Shown here in pieces: positions 38,685 to 50,108 of a stretch of 64,000 nucleotides of DNA. The translations under genes and the position numbers were made by a program. Source of the stretch: Cristatella mucedo (Eukaryota; Bryozoa; Phylactolaemata; Cristatellidae); the NCBI GenBank assembly GCA_009760855.2, contig WPIO01000195.1, positions 390,222 through 454,221 on the forward strand. The letters run 5' to 3'. The notes beneath the pieces are model-generated. The model was not told where the DNA came from, ran no database searches, and saw nothing but the letters and a program-made list of their open reading frames with translations. The stretch's first letter is position 1. Each line of letters begins with the position of its first letter.

Positions 38685-41600
38685 CACACACACACACAAC
38701 TTGTCGACCACGATCGCTTGATGTATTGCTTGGCCGGTACATCACCTCTAGAATCTTTTTAATGTCTTCCATAATAACCTTTTTCAATACGACCCTTTTA
38801 CTATAATCCTGCAGTTAAGCCTGCTTATTTCCAACAACACAACATTGCAAACATGTGATCTTGCTTAGCAAAAGATACCACAATGCACACTGGTCCGTGT
38901 ATTCCGGACATACCATACCGTCTGTAGCTCGATGCTTGCAGGTCTTCCTGCCTGTGCAACCAGGATACTTACAGCAGGTGCACTCTGCAGCTAGGCTTGT
39001 CAGTCTTTAGTGTCGAAACTGTTACATTACACCATTTCAAACCGATCTGCCGTGCTTACTCATCAAACAGCTTATTGACTTGCAAGGGTTTTTTCACCCA
39101 CTGCTAGGTTTGGTCATTCTCTTGCCGTGGCTTGCTGATTCCTGCCACTGTGCCACCTTGCACTTAGGATACAAAGTTAGGTGTCATAAATTGCAGTCTC
39201 CACCACCAAATCCAGCCAAGATCCCTGATCAAGACGCCATCGGTGTGACGGTTGTATTACTCACTTGTTCTTACCGCGATCAAGAGTTTATCCGTGTGGG
39301 TTACTACGTCAACAATGAGTATACCGATCCTGAACTCAGAGAGAATCCAGCTGCCGTTCCTGACTTTGACAAGGTACCACATCTAGTGCCATCTGGTACC
39401 ATTGTGTGAGCTGGTATAGGCTATCCATTGCCTTGTATTTGCTGCCCTTCTCATGAGGATCTGATATGCTTGTTCGTTTAGCCTCGGTAGCATCTATGCT
39501 GATCTCACAACAGGCACCCTGCGCTGTTATGGGCCACTTAAACAGTTTAGTATGCTGTTTGGTATGCGGTGGCAATACCTTAAAAATTCGCATTGACAAT
39601 CACATTTGTTGCAGTGAGTACCAAACTGTAGCTCTTCTTGGTAAATACTGTATGCATGCTAGTGTTTAACATAATTGTGCATTTATGTTTTGGGATGCAT
39701 ATTTCTTACGGTTTGCATGGATATTTTCACCTAGGTATGATGCATGCATGCTGGTTTGAATTATTTTTTTTACAATACCACTTACTATCTGTGACTGATG
39801 GCTGCAAGGGTTGTACGTGCCTTTGTTATTCCCTCATGCTGCACATCGAAAGCTCCTCGAGCATTTTGAGTATCCACGGAAAACTCTAATGTATCAACCT
39901 CTTAGTCCTCATAGCTTTGTGAGGTTCCAGGCAAATTCTGACCCTATGAGTCACAAATTCGACCTTTCCAAATGCCGTCAGGCTGGATGTAGTCGAGTTA
40001 TCTTGTGATTGGTTTGCACATCTATGCCTACGACACCCAGCTGTACTTCCTGCCTGACATTTAAGTTGTGGTGTGGCTGCTGTCGAAGAGTGCTATAAAC
40101 CCTCAGCTGTTGGTGTGAAATATGACCTAGATTCAATCACATGACCACACTGCTAACTAAGGAAGCTGCATTGGTTCCACATTGATCAATGGTTACAAGG
40201 CAAAATTTGTACTCAAATACACAAAGCCTGCCACGGTGTAATTCCTGTATACCTAATTGAGCTGTTGTACCGATGTCACTCTCCATGTCTCTTCCCCATG
40301 TCGTCCCAGAGCAATTAATTAGCTGTATAAAGTTCTTTCACGTAATGACTGTTGGTGACAATAGCTATTTCTTTGTGGACCAGAAATTGTGTAACTTTAG
40401 CAATCTTGCACACTAATGATGCCATCTCTTCTTCTGCTGATGCTGGCACTCCCTTTTCAGCTGCCCATCGATGCTATTTCTGTGACTTCTTTCACTGACC
40501 TACTGACTCAGCTATGCCTTTCACTTTTTCCTTCCACGAGACGAGGTTATGGCTAACTTTGCTTGTCAAAACTGTTTATGCTCTAAAAGTTCTGGAAAAC
40601 TCCAGTATAACCCACTTGGGCTTCACGACAATATACATACAGTATATGCATCTTTGCATATACTGTATGTATATTGTCTGTAGATGTACCTAGTGTCATC
40701 TTTCTGGGCCAAAATGACCTTTTGCTAGATGACCACATGTGCTACTCAGTCAGTCTGCCTAGTTTCAGCTATGTAATATTGCAGCATATCGAGCATGTTT
40801 AAATGCTGGTGCCGAAACCAAGTTTGTTTGAGCTTACCTGAATCTCATCTAGACTTCTGTAACTCATTTTGCAGGTCTTTCTGTCTGTGCAATAAGCCGC
40901 TTACTCTGATGCCTACACTTGTGAGTAGTTGACGTTTCCTTGTTTCCTGTATGTAATAGGATGCTAGGCATGTCCGTCATGAGTAGTGCAAATATGGCAC
41001 GTTACACGCATCTCTCTAACCGTCAATGGCTTATCCATCAAGTAGCCCATCAACTTCCTGGCACTTAGTTTAGGCTTGTTCATTCTCTTGCTCTGGCTAA
41101 CATATCAGATATACATAATGCTCGGGCTTCCTCATGCACCACCCTCAGATCCTCTACCAAATTACGACCAACCTCAAGTTTTTTGCAGTGTGCATTATTC
41201 AGTTCTGTGTACCTCAAGCCTGGGTACATAAAAACTCCATCACGACATCCCGTGACTTGACGAAATTTATAGCAAAGCTAAAATTTCACATGTTCATTCA
41301 AGTCTTAGCTTCATTTTTCATCCTTCACTTATTAGTTGATATGCTTCCTTTCAGCCTATGCCTGGAAATATTTATTCTTCTGGTAATATTCTTAATATTC
41401 CTAAGTACTTCTTGCCTCACCGTGACCTTTACTGACTGCCTTCACGGATTAGCAAAGAATTATTGCTGGCCGTTTTCTTCCATCACTATATCCTGCACGA
41501 GCTCACTGTCTGGTCGTAGCTGTATCAGGTTTTGTTTAATCCTAATTTCTAAATGGCATGCAAGCGCACACAAGTTCATGAGTCTCACAGTGCTTCAATA

Positions 41601-44600
41601 GTGTATTATTTGTGCTAGCACCTGTGCCAAATATAGCAGCATCCCATTTTATGGTATTTGCCCTCCTTCCCAGCTTCTTCACAGGTATAGGCATCCGAAT
41701 AAAAAATGAAGGTAAAGAAAGAAGTGCTGGCATTTGGGAAGTCGAGCTAAAGCTGGTTTTATATGCAGGACAGGTCATCAAAGCAGACGTTCATTACTTG
41801 GCCACCACTGTAGCTTGTAGGAAGTGCATTCGGGTACAGCGCTGCCCTGCTTGCTGAGAAAACTGTTCCATTAATGAGAACCGAGACTAAACCCGACTAT
41901 CGCATGGCCTACACTGGTTGCTAAGCGTGCTTGAGCAGGAGCGGTTGTACCGTGTATAGTTACAAATTAGCATGTAGCAACAATTGAACTACTCTTTGTT
42001 TAAAATAAAGTCTTTCTGAATCTAACTCAAATGTAAATCAACAACCTTTTAGCGCAAAAGTTTTTCAAGGAACTATCAAGGCAAAGAGGCAGTGCTGGCT
42101 GCTCGGTTTCGGCAACGTGTTTGGCGCAGTTATTAGCCGTTAGTGAGAGATTCGACATCGATTCACACAGTGCTGATGCCCATGGTGAAGCTCTTGCGTA
42201 GTTCTAGCTGTCCTAAAGGCCACGGAAGCTTCCGAGTTGAGACACCGCCTGAATTCGACACTCAGGGTTCTTGGATCTGACCACCGTGATTTAGCAGCAG
42301 GCACTCGCACCCGATGTTATCGTTTAGCCCACTACAGTACTTAGCCGCCTGTCCTCTGAATCGACTGTTGTGCTGTAGAAGCAGCTAATATAATCAAGAC
42401 ATTAGGCAGCTCGGGATGTCATATTATTGGGGCTGGTGCAGTTGTTTCATCTGCTCTTGTGCCTGGTCCAGCATGTGAGCAGCTGTGCATGACTGTACAC
42501 CCAGTCATAAAAATTACTTGCAGAAGTTACAGTGGCTGAACTAATAGACCAAGAAGTGACACAGGAGCATGCCCGATGAGTCAGGCTGAGATCTGTGAGT
42601 GCTGACCGAATGCCAGGGCAATTAAAGAACATTTTCTCAAATTTTCCCGACCATACACTAGGCGAGGGCGAACAGTTTATTGCTAAATTGAAGTGAACGA
42701 TGTGACTCTCAATGCCCATCACAAGCCAGGTTGTGGACTTGGGTCCTCCTGCAGGCATCTTTTGTTGCCCACTGCAAGTCACGGTGATATACTATTGTGA
42801 TCAGCCGACCTTTACAAGAAAAGGTGTCAGTCACAGACTTTGTCTGAGCACTTTGTTCTTCGCTGTTTATTTAATAGCTGTTTTCACCTTTCGTCCTGCT
42901 GTCTTTCAAAACCTTGATAATGTTAACTGAAGCCTCTGTCACTCACATGAACATTAGGATGTCTTCATGGACTTCTTGTTATTGAGACACAGGGATCAAC
43001 AGCTGAAAGTAGGGCGATATTCAGTAAAGAGAAGTCTGCAGTTGCATTGAAGCTGATGTCGTACGAATTGGGATTTACACGAGAAGTTAGGGCCCATTGA
43101 GAGGTGCAGTTTTGGGAGCTGGTTTTGGAACAGCCTCAAATTTAGAGTAAATGTAACATTTTCTGACCATTTTGCCTGCATAGCCAATGAGGCAAGTTGT
43201 ATTTCCTCAAGCTTGTGCTCCATCCTTTAAAATTATTGAATCAGCTCTTGTATGAGCATAACTTAATAAGTATTTTGTTTAAGTTAATGAACAAAATCAT
43301 TATGTGAGCTGACCAGTCAAGTTTCTATGGCCCATAGCAAGTTTTATAAAATGTTCCTTGCCTTAAGACATTTATCTATTATTGTGCATGGTATGTTGGC
43401 AGATCACATTAAGGATTTATGGTAATTGTTCATCTTTGCCTATTAACATTCGAATTCAGTGGCACCTGCCTGCTTCTCCTGCAGCAACCTGTCGTTCTAA
43501 AACTAGTGATTCGCATCCAGCTGTTTTGGGCTAGTACCTGAGCTTAGCTGTTTGGTCATGTGAAGGTGCTCCAGCATTAATGAAAGCCATGCTAAATACC
43601 TTTTGCAGCTACCTAAATGCTGTTGGGTTGGGCCTAGTCGAGCAGCCTTTCATTTCGAATTTTATTATTCTAAGCTTCTAATCAAAATCAGATTAAGCAA
43701 CCTGAATAATATTAGTAGCCACAGTAAGACAGTGGTATAGCACCCTAAGAGAGCTAAATATTGTTTTGGCAATATACATATGCTAGGGAAAACCATGTCA
43801 AATAGTTAGTGATAACAAATGGTGTCAGAAAAATAAGTTTACATTAAAATCTACACTGACGAAGCAAATGCTGTGGCAAAAAAGTTAGTTTTTAGCTATG
43901 CTTTGCATCCTATATTAGTAGATTAGTCAGATACTTCCGTAACGGCAGAATTGGTGGAATCTGCGCATCTCTCCTAGAGCAAATTGAGTACCGTAGGGAG
44001 ATTCTTCTTTTGGTCAGCTGGAATGCAGTCGTCATGTCTTAGCCACTTATGCTGGACTTTCCCTTGTAAGCAGTATTAAACATGCCCATTTGTTTGTATA
44101 AGGTTGAGGAAAGAGCTCGCATGCTTACTATTTCATTAAGTTATTATTAAAATTATTATCTTAGCACGCTGCACGAACTTTTTCCTCATCAATATATATC
44201 CTAAACTAATGCTCTCCAAAACGGATCACAGTTATAATGGACGCAGCCTATTGCTGACAAGAATCCTCTAAAAAAAAATGCCGAGTAGCGCTTACTGGTG
44301 CAAGCAACCGTCAGATGAGCATGGCTTGGGTGGCTTATCACAGCGCAGTGCTAGATTTCATCGTGGCTCGGGCAGTGATTTCTTATAAAGTAAGCAATCA
44401 CAGGAATATCTAAAGCAAGTTAATAAGATTATTAATAATCGCATCGATTAGTGAATAGTGGCATCTTGCAGCTGTTTATGGTACTTGAATGTGTTAAGGA
44501 TGGCAGAAAAACAAATATTGTTCGGTGCTACCGTGCCATCTTTCAAGTCCTTCCTCAAGCATAGATGATTAATGTATACAGGGTGATTTAAAAATCATCA

Positions 44601-46186
44601 CCCAATCAAGCTTCTATTTGTTAAATGCATCGATTCCGAAGATTGGGGCCAGCCATTTTTTCCTCCTGCAATAAATAAGAGTGGTCTCATTGTCAACGGA
44701 CATAGCTAGAATGTTGCATTCTTGATTATATAAACTGCCGATTCTTGACTAATTCTTGTACAGCCAGAAACTTTGAAGTCCAGAGGGGCCTTTAGTTGAG
44801 TGAAATTCAGCTTCAGGTATTAATCCCTTGTTGCTGCTGGTGTACGCTTTAGAATCACGGAAGCGAACTGTCAACCAACCTCTGTGCAGGGAGTAGCATG
44901 GCAGAGCACACGCAGGATGTAATTTACTGTAGCAGCAGCTAGTATTAAAGGGGAGGGTTTCGATGTGACCTTGATGTGACACAAGAACATGTACTCAATA
45001 AAGCCTGTGCCTGAAACAGAGTCATGAAAGTGGACTTAGTAGTAAGGGGTTCTTTAACATAAACCCCTGAAAGACTCCCTAGGAGGTGCACAAATCGCCC
45101 GTCACTCTCCTCGAAAGAGGAGATAAGTCGTAACAAAGTAGGTGTACCGGAAGGTGTACCTGAGCTTGCTATGGTGTAATAAGCACAGTGTCTTTTCATG
45201 ACACAAGTGTAGAGACTACTAGCAGTAGAGTAAAGTGAGTTAGGTTAATAAAACTGGCTGGTCAACATTACTTTTTAATATAAAAAAATGAACATCCATA
45301 CTTGAAATCAGCAAAGTCAAGCTGAGCAACTGACCAGACTGACTCACCTCCACCTTTGAATTTTTGTATGTAGATAGATTACAGCAATCGTCGTGTATGA
45401 ACCCTGCGGAAATGCTGACCTTGAAAGAAGGCTGTTGGAAAGGAGAGGCTCATTCGAGCAGTCTAGTCCTAACGAAGCAAGCTGGAGCAGGGAATGCATT
45501 TCCTTATGCTAACAAATATTGATACCAGATTCTGAACCTCTGAGCCTCAGATCTTTGCCTGTGTGTTGTGGGAAGTCACTGTAGCTGTGCCGCAAAGGTG
45601 CACTCTCTCAGCACTGCCTTCATTTTTCACCTGACGTCCAGCTTATTTATATTAGTCACTCGCACGGTTTCACCAATGCTTGTCGCAGACCAGCCTCGTT
45701 CTCGGCTGTACCTGGGCACGGCAGATCGAGAGCCATGCAGCTAGCTGTTCGATTGATAAGCAAGACAACCACCCTCACTCTGAAAGGGTGAGGGCGTGCA
45801 AAAATAATCTTCGTCACTCACAGCAAGCTGGTCAAAGCGCCTGTGAACTTATTCCATACGCAAAGCCTACTCTGATAGAGCTGGAGTTGCATGTCTTTCG
45901 GGCACATGCCAGACAATTATAGTGTTCCTCTGTTACTGTTACACAGGTCCAGCGAAATATCTTAGCAACGTCGCCACGTGTCACGCGCTTCAAAATCGAC
46001 TGGGGTGACACTGTAGAAGAGGCCAGTCAGAGCAATGCCGAGAACGTGCCACCAGCTCAGCATCAAGCCATGGCTGAGAAGGAGCCTCTCATGCCACCAC
46101 CACTGAACGGTGAAGGATCCAAGTCAGCACTGGTACTCGGCGACAGCAATAGCCTTAGTGTGGAAGCTATGATGTCAGATTCATAG
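32910..46186 (+). CDS. ASF1: Histone chaperone ASF1, complete four-exon gene
   Basis: ASF1 binds the H3-H4 dimer and hands it to CAF-1 or HIRA in replication-coupled and -independent nucleosome assembly. Exons: 32910-33018, 33372-33487, 39197-39373, 45947-46186; phases fit and all introns are GT-AG. The product has 213 residues. Visible family blocks: MVKVNICNVVVLDNPSPF at the N terminus, DLEWKIIYVGSAE, DQVLDTVYVGPTPAG, GVTVVLLTCSYRDQEFIRVG and YYVNNEYTDPELRENP, RVTRFKIDWGD. These cover the whole immunoglobulin-like core (about residues 1-155). The C-terminal tail (about 58 residues) is Ser/Pro/Met-rich and only mildly acidic. Introns 2 (5.7 kb) and 3 (6.6 kb) have been swollen by LINEs and a mitochondrial insertion. 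AATAAA lies at 46414, 228 bp after the stop. Confidence 0.96.
34742..35300 (-). mobile_element. Degenerate LINE, minus orientation, in ASF1 intron 2
   Basis: (ATA)n/(AAT)n at 34742-34760 and 'gcaccataagagaactaaatc' mark the 3' terminus. Further on, the minus strand shows remnants of the LINE block that reads FQNDLLLDDHIS in the copy at 46720. Many stops and gaps. Confidence 0.65.
35680..35845 (-). mobile_element. LINE 3' UTR fragment, minus orientation
   Basis: (TAA)n at 35680-35696, then 'gcacttgataaagcaccctc', 'taggcgctttacatttgctg' and 'gttaggggtgacatgcacag', matching the 8498 copy closely until it stops abruptly at about 35845 inside the UTR. In ASF1 intron 2. Confidence 0.8.
36125..36205 (+). 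mobile_element. Short LINE 3' terminus
   Basis: 'aaatgtaaagttcccagaaa', 'gagattgagttctctgaggg' and an ATT-rich end at 36178-36203. Opposite orientation to the fragment 280 bp upstream; the sequence between is unrecognised. Confidence 0.7.
36536..36705 (-). mobile_element. SINE-B, minus orientation, diverged
   Basis: On the plus strand it begins with the reversed LINE-type tail ('atcaccctaagagaacttaa' then 'tctctattcaggc') and ends with the reversed head ('cgaccttggttggggtgagc', 'accttaaacactgggc'). Confidence 0.6.
38634..38698. repeat. (CA)n microsatellite
   Basis: (CA)n of about 32 units with one interruption (CG) near 38678. In ASF1 intron 2. Confidence 0.95.
38935..39160 (+). mobile_element. 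LINE C-terminal fragment abutting ASF1 exon 3
   Basis: 'gcaggtcttcctgcctgtgc' (LPAC block), 'ctgcagctaggcttgtcag' (ARLV block) and a diverged stretch leading to 'ttggtcattctcttgccgtgg'. It ends about 35 bp before the acceptor of ASF1 exon 3, so the end of this intron is largely LINE-derived. Confidence 0.65.
39840..41560 (+). mobile_element. Long, decayed LINE in ASF1 intron 3
   Basis: Pieces in LINE order: GLHIYAYDTQLYFLP (40014-40058; the reverse-transcriptase YADD box with the first Asp replaced by Tyr), FLGQNDLLLDDHM (about 40703-40740), 'aggtctttctgtctgtgcaa' (40874), and the C-terminal region around 41040-41300. Multiple frameshifts and stops. It contains the perfect hairpin at 40627. 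Confidence 0.65.
40627..40678. repeat. Perfect 24-bp inverted repeat, 4-nt spacer
   Basis: Arms at 40627-40650 and 40655-40678 are exactly complementary around TCTT; AT-rich and so able to extrude. It lies inside a decayed LINE. Confidence 0.95.
43735..43830 (-). mobile_element. Decayed LINE 3' terminus
   Basis: 'gcaccctaagagagctaaat' and 'gtcaaatagttagtgataac' match diverged minus-orientation termini such as 34742. Low similarity. Confidence 0.4.
44985..45215 (+). pseudogene. NUMT: 12S rRNA 3' end plus partial mitochondrial tRNA-Glu
   Basis: The stretch 'gaaagtggacttagtagtaa' (45028), 'cgcccgtcact' (45094) and 'gataagtcgtaacaaagtag' (45122) with 'gtgtaccggaaggtgtacct' is the diagnostic 3' domain of animal mitochondrial small-subunit rRNA (decoding site and 3' minor stem region). 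From about 45162 it continues into a tRNA-like sequence: anticodon stem 45188-45192 with 45200-45204 (perfect 5 bp) and a loop with anticodon TTC at 45195-45197, i.e. Glu. The T arm and 3' acceptor strand are not recognisable, so the copy ends there. It lies in ASF1 intron 3. A nuclear rRNA origin is excluded by the mitochondrial-type sequence and the neighbouring tRNA. Confidence 0.85.
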
Positions 46187-46413
46187 CTTGCCACCGTGCG
46201 GTCAGACTTTTCGCAGCCGACTTGTGAAATATTTTCAGGTTTGATCGTGGGAGTATGTCTTCGATGAGGTTTACTTGAGAAACATGCATACGAAGATCAT
46301 TGTAGTCGCTAAAGGTGTCTGCAATTCACGTATCAGACGTCAGGGCCGTCGTATTCTGTGTGCATTTTTGAACATACCGCTGTTCTTGTTTAAGCGGAAC
46401 TACGCAATTATGT

Positions 46414-46419
46414 AATAAA
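46414..46419 (+). terminator. Poly(A) signal of ASF1
   Basis: AATAAA 228 bp downstream of the ASF1 stop codon, in an AT-rich stretch followed by T-rich sequence from about 46447. It is the first such hexamer after the stop. Confidence 0.65.
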
Positions 46420-46719
46420 TTAAATTTAGCCACAGCAGCGGCTGCTTTTGTCAATTTTTGTTCTCATCGGTAGCAGTGTGGTAGTCTGAACTTTCACTCG
46501 TTAGTCTCATTTCTTTGTGGTGTGTGTCGTTTCATCCTGATTGAGCGTTATCGTTTTCAGGCATGCTAAGTGGTCGCTATTGGGTTATACAATCGTGATT
46601 GACTCTACGGTGCCTTTTGTAGTGTAATGCAGCTTGGAAAGAATTGGTCCCAAAATGCATGCCGTTTTTCTTGACAGGGAAAGCTTCGAGTGTAACTCAA
46701 GCTTGTCCTAGCCTTTACA

Positions 46720-47655
46720 TGTCAAGTCAGGGATGCCGGGACATCATTTGGGAGTGAGTCCCAGGCTTTGGGAGCATATCAACTAAAGGCACAGTCTTCA
46801 AAAGATTTGAGGTTCACACGAGGTGTCGTTCAGCGAGTTGATTCAGAAAAGCAGGTGTTACGATGCCTAGCTTGGTTGGGGGGGGGGAGTGGGCTGACGG
46901 GTAGTCTGGAGCCAGAGAGTGAAGGGAGTTTAAAGTGAGTGACAGAACCTTAAAGTCGATCGGCTGCATGATGGGGAGTCAGCGCAAGTCGGCTAGAAGT
47001 GGTGCGATGGCGTGGCAAGTGAAAAAGTGGCAACTGCCGCGCTCACACGACAGACAAGGCTGGCTGCAGAGTTTTGCACCAGCTGTAAGAGCATGATTGC
47101 ACAGGCCGGTAGACCAGCAAGCAGTGAGTTGTAGAATCGAGACGGGATGAAGCAAATGCACGGACCAATTTGGATCAATTTGGATGTAGCATCACTGTCT
47201 AAGCAAGCCAGAATTTTAGCAATGTTATGTAGCTGAAAGTAGGTAGACTTGTCTTTGGAACTGATGTGGTCATCTAGTAAAAGGTCATTTTGGAACAGGA
47301 CACCTGGATTTCGTACATATTCAACTGATGTGCTGGCAGAGGCAGTTTTGAGCATAAAGGTTTCCGAGTTGCACTTAGTTATTTCGCACCTGTTTATTGT
47401 AGCATTTAGTGGGTCCATGTGATTCGTCCTTTGTGTGCTCGTGTGTGCTGACACTGCCTGCTGCAACTAACCATATCTACATGTTGGCCCTGTGCATGTC
47501 ACATCTAACGATGTTATGCTTGATGACATTGTGCATTTTACCAGTAGCCATTTAATCGTGCTGCCTTTACAGCACATGTAAAAGGCCTATACAGAGATTC
47601 AGTTCTGTTAAGGCGCTATACAACCATATTACTATTATTATTATTACTATTGTGT
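46720..47655. mobile_element. LINE with internal inversion (twin-priming type)
   Basis: From 46720 to about 47390 the LINE coding region lies in minus orientation (FQNDLLLDDHIS, GLPACAIMLLQLVQN and the C-terminal block). From about 47395 the same family continues in plus orientation with its last coding bases, 3' UTR ('gtgggtccatgtgattcgtc'), terminus and (ATT)n at 47630-47648. The 5' segment is thus inverted next to an upright 3' end. Confidence 0.75.
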
Positions 47656-48014
47656 TATTACACTCATTCTAAATAGGTAACAAGAGCGATATTGGAAGTG
47701 AACTCATGAAGTTTCTCGCTTGGGGGCTCTTACCATTAATTTCATATTTCTTGTCGATTTAATTTCGGACCTCTGCTATATGAATATATGGTATATGTAC
47801 GACCATAGTCCGTGAAAGATTAAGAAGCCGTCAAAATAGCACGTCACAATTCATTAGAGCAGAAGAAATCGCACTAGCCTGGCTCAAAACACTGAAGTCA
47901 CGTATTCCTGTCAGATTCTGATCTGAAGCACACAGCAGCACTGCCGTGCTTAATATGTCAATCAACACGGCTGTTCCAGTCGAACAGGTTGCCGCAATTA
48001 AAAAGATGGTAATA

Positions 48015-48275
48015 ATAATAATACATTTGATATAGTGCCCTCAGAGAACTCAATCTCTTTCTAGGCACTTTACATTTGCTGCAAAATAAGCACGATCGAA
48101 TGGTTGGTGGCAGCGTGTTCAATGACAACAAGCATAACATGGTTAGGGGTGACACGCACAGGGTCAGCATGCAAATGTGGTTAGTGTCAGCACGCATAAG
48201 CACGTAGAGGACGAATCACACGGACCCACAATATGCTGTGACAAATAGATGCGTTTTTAGTCTCTTTTTAGATGT
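48015..48275 (-). mobile_element. LINE 3' UTR fragment, minus orientation
   Basis: (AAT)n at 48010-48022, 'tagtgccctcagagaactca', 'taggcactttacatttgctg', 'ggttaggggtgacacgcaca' and 'gacgaatcacacggacccac', ending just inside the coding tail. Confidence 0.8.
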
Positions 48276-49434
48276 AACTGCCAATCAAGCCCCATTGGAC
48301 TGGTTTCTTGGTATTCTGAGTGCTATTCATAATGAAGAGAATTAGCAAATTATGAGAAAATCAAATAATTAAAATTTTGTCAAATGTAATTTTAATCTGG
48401 ATGCTCATCAATATAGTCAACGACTCCCGTCCATTAATCGCTAACATCAGCTAGGTTCATCTCAGAGGCCGTGCTAAGCCAAGTTCCATACTCACCGCGC
48501 TTAGGCGCAGCAGTACATACAATCTGCATCTTATGCGTTTTATGCTTAATAACGGAAAATTTAGGCGCATTTAAGGCCGTAGTCGTGCATCCTGCACTAA
48601 CTCAAAAAGGCCCAAACCTGGCCTTTGACCTGAGATACCCCAGCTGACATCGGACTTCGTCGACCCGGGCTAGTGAAACCTACGCGGGCTCAACTCATCT
48701 TCCAGCCAAGAAATCCAGCGTTTCCCAAATCAGCGTCGCAGAAAACGAATATTTTCGAGGCGACTGCCTAATGCAGTGATGGCTGCTGCCACCGTGGAGG
48801 CCACCGACCGGTCGGTCAATCAGTTAGTCGGTGGCCCTAAAGAGACCCCTAAAAGGAAAGCTGGCGAAAGGAAGGCCACCTCGGAGGCCAGCCGGCCGGC
48901 TGCAGCTGAAGGCTCGCAAACGAAGGCCCACCGGCGTGTGCTCCGGTTGGAGCTGAGAGTCGGCGGCCGACGCCGCGGCCTCGGCTGGCGCTTGGGGGGC
49001 GGGGCGGGAGGGGCAGCTGTCGCTGGATGTCGCAGTCGGATGAGTCTGGGAGCTTTTGACAAGGCTTCTGACATTGCAGGCAGGCCTTAAGAAATTTTAG
49101 TGCCGCTGCCAAGTCAGTGCAAGTCGGAGCAACGTTTCCTGGCAAGCAAGCTTCCTGAGAGCATTGTTGCCGCGTCCTGGGCTGCTTGGTTCAACACGAC
49201 GACGACGCATTTTTTGAGCCGTGCAGCCGCTGGAGGCTGGCGGTCTGCTTGAAACGCTGCTTTGCTTCACGCCTTCGTTTCGACGCAAGCACCAACAGCA
49301 GGCTACCGAGCAATGGCTGCGACGCAAGCTGAAGCACCGCCAACGCAAGCTGAACGACTCGAGCTCGATCTGCGGCGATCCGGAATAGGGTTTCTGAAAA
49401 ACAAGTCATTTTTGAAAAAAACAGCTGTTTGCTG

Positions 49435-49616
49435 AGCCTGATGGCCCACTAAGTAAGGCGGTTGCTTTTCACGACGTCGAGAGCGAGGTCGTGAAAAGCT
49501 CGCGAGGTCGTGGGTCGGAATTCTGCGGTGGGCGATCCTTTATCGCCGCTGCAAGCGGCGCCGATATCCGTAAAGGCTCTTCTGTCGCTATAGAAAGGAG
49601 GCTGTTAAAACTGCCA
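49435..49616 (+). mobile_element. SINE-A with internal hairpin rearrangement and clear TSD
   Basis: Head 'agcctgatggcccactaag' and end 'aggctgttaaaactgcca' are intact, but the core carries an extra inverted copy: arms 49464-49475 and 49488-49499 are perfectly complementary. AAAAAACAGCTGTTT flanks the element on both sides (about 49416 and 49641), the longest target-site duplication of this family here. Confidence 0.85.
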
Positions 49617-49963
49617 GTATTTTTTCAGTTTTCAATTTTCAAAAAACAGCTGTTTTGACTAGGTTTTTCATTTTTCCACTAATTTTAGTCAGTAGCTTAT
49701 ATTTATGATCGACAGCGTTTTATTATATATCTTCACAGGGACGTAGCTGTCAGCAACAGCCGGTCTTGAGCGGCTCTTTAAATGCCCCACGCAAATTCGT
49801 AAACATAGGGATGTCGGTTGGTAGTGGGTTTCAGGCTTTGGGTGCATCGGAACCAAAAGTACGGACTCTTCACAGGATTTGAGGCTATTTAGAGGCAAAG
49901 CTACTTCATGAAATTGAGGGTCGTGTTTATGAAATGTTTTCGCATGTACCGCTCAAGAAGTAC

Positions 49964-50034
49964 TGGAGACGCCAGAAATTTAACTCGGACCTCGTAGATG
50001 CGAAGCACGTGCTCTGCCACTGAGCTACGTGAAC
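49964..50034 (-). pseudogene. tRNA-Ala(CGC) pseudogene
   Basis: The minus strand reads like the intact gene at 53049-53120 over its D arm ('tagctcagtggcagagc') and anticodon loop (TTCGCAT), but the 5' acceptor strand (GTTCACG) no longer pairs with its 3' partner, and the B box is destroyed (gagttaaattt). Hence a decayed copy. Confidence 0.8.
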
Positions 50035-50108
50035 AGTCTCTCATTGTTTGTTCCTTTTTATTGAGAGCAAATCAGTGCCTGCTCAGTCGATAATAAGGAC
50101 CCCATTGC

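Noticed and set aside
45066..45170. Nuclear 18S rRNA fragment
   Set aside because: The 3' domain is of mitochondrial 12S type and runs into a tRNA with anticodon TTC, so it is a NUMT rather than part of a nuclear rDNA unit.
48776..49145. Possible first exon with a basic, Ala/Arg-rich product (plus strand, from 48779)
   Set aside because: The composition mirrors CpG-rich sequence, the minus strand is equally open, and no downstream partner exon was found.
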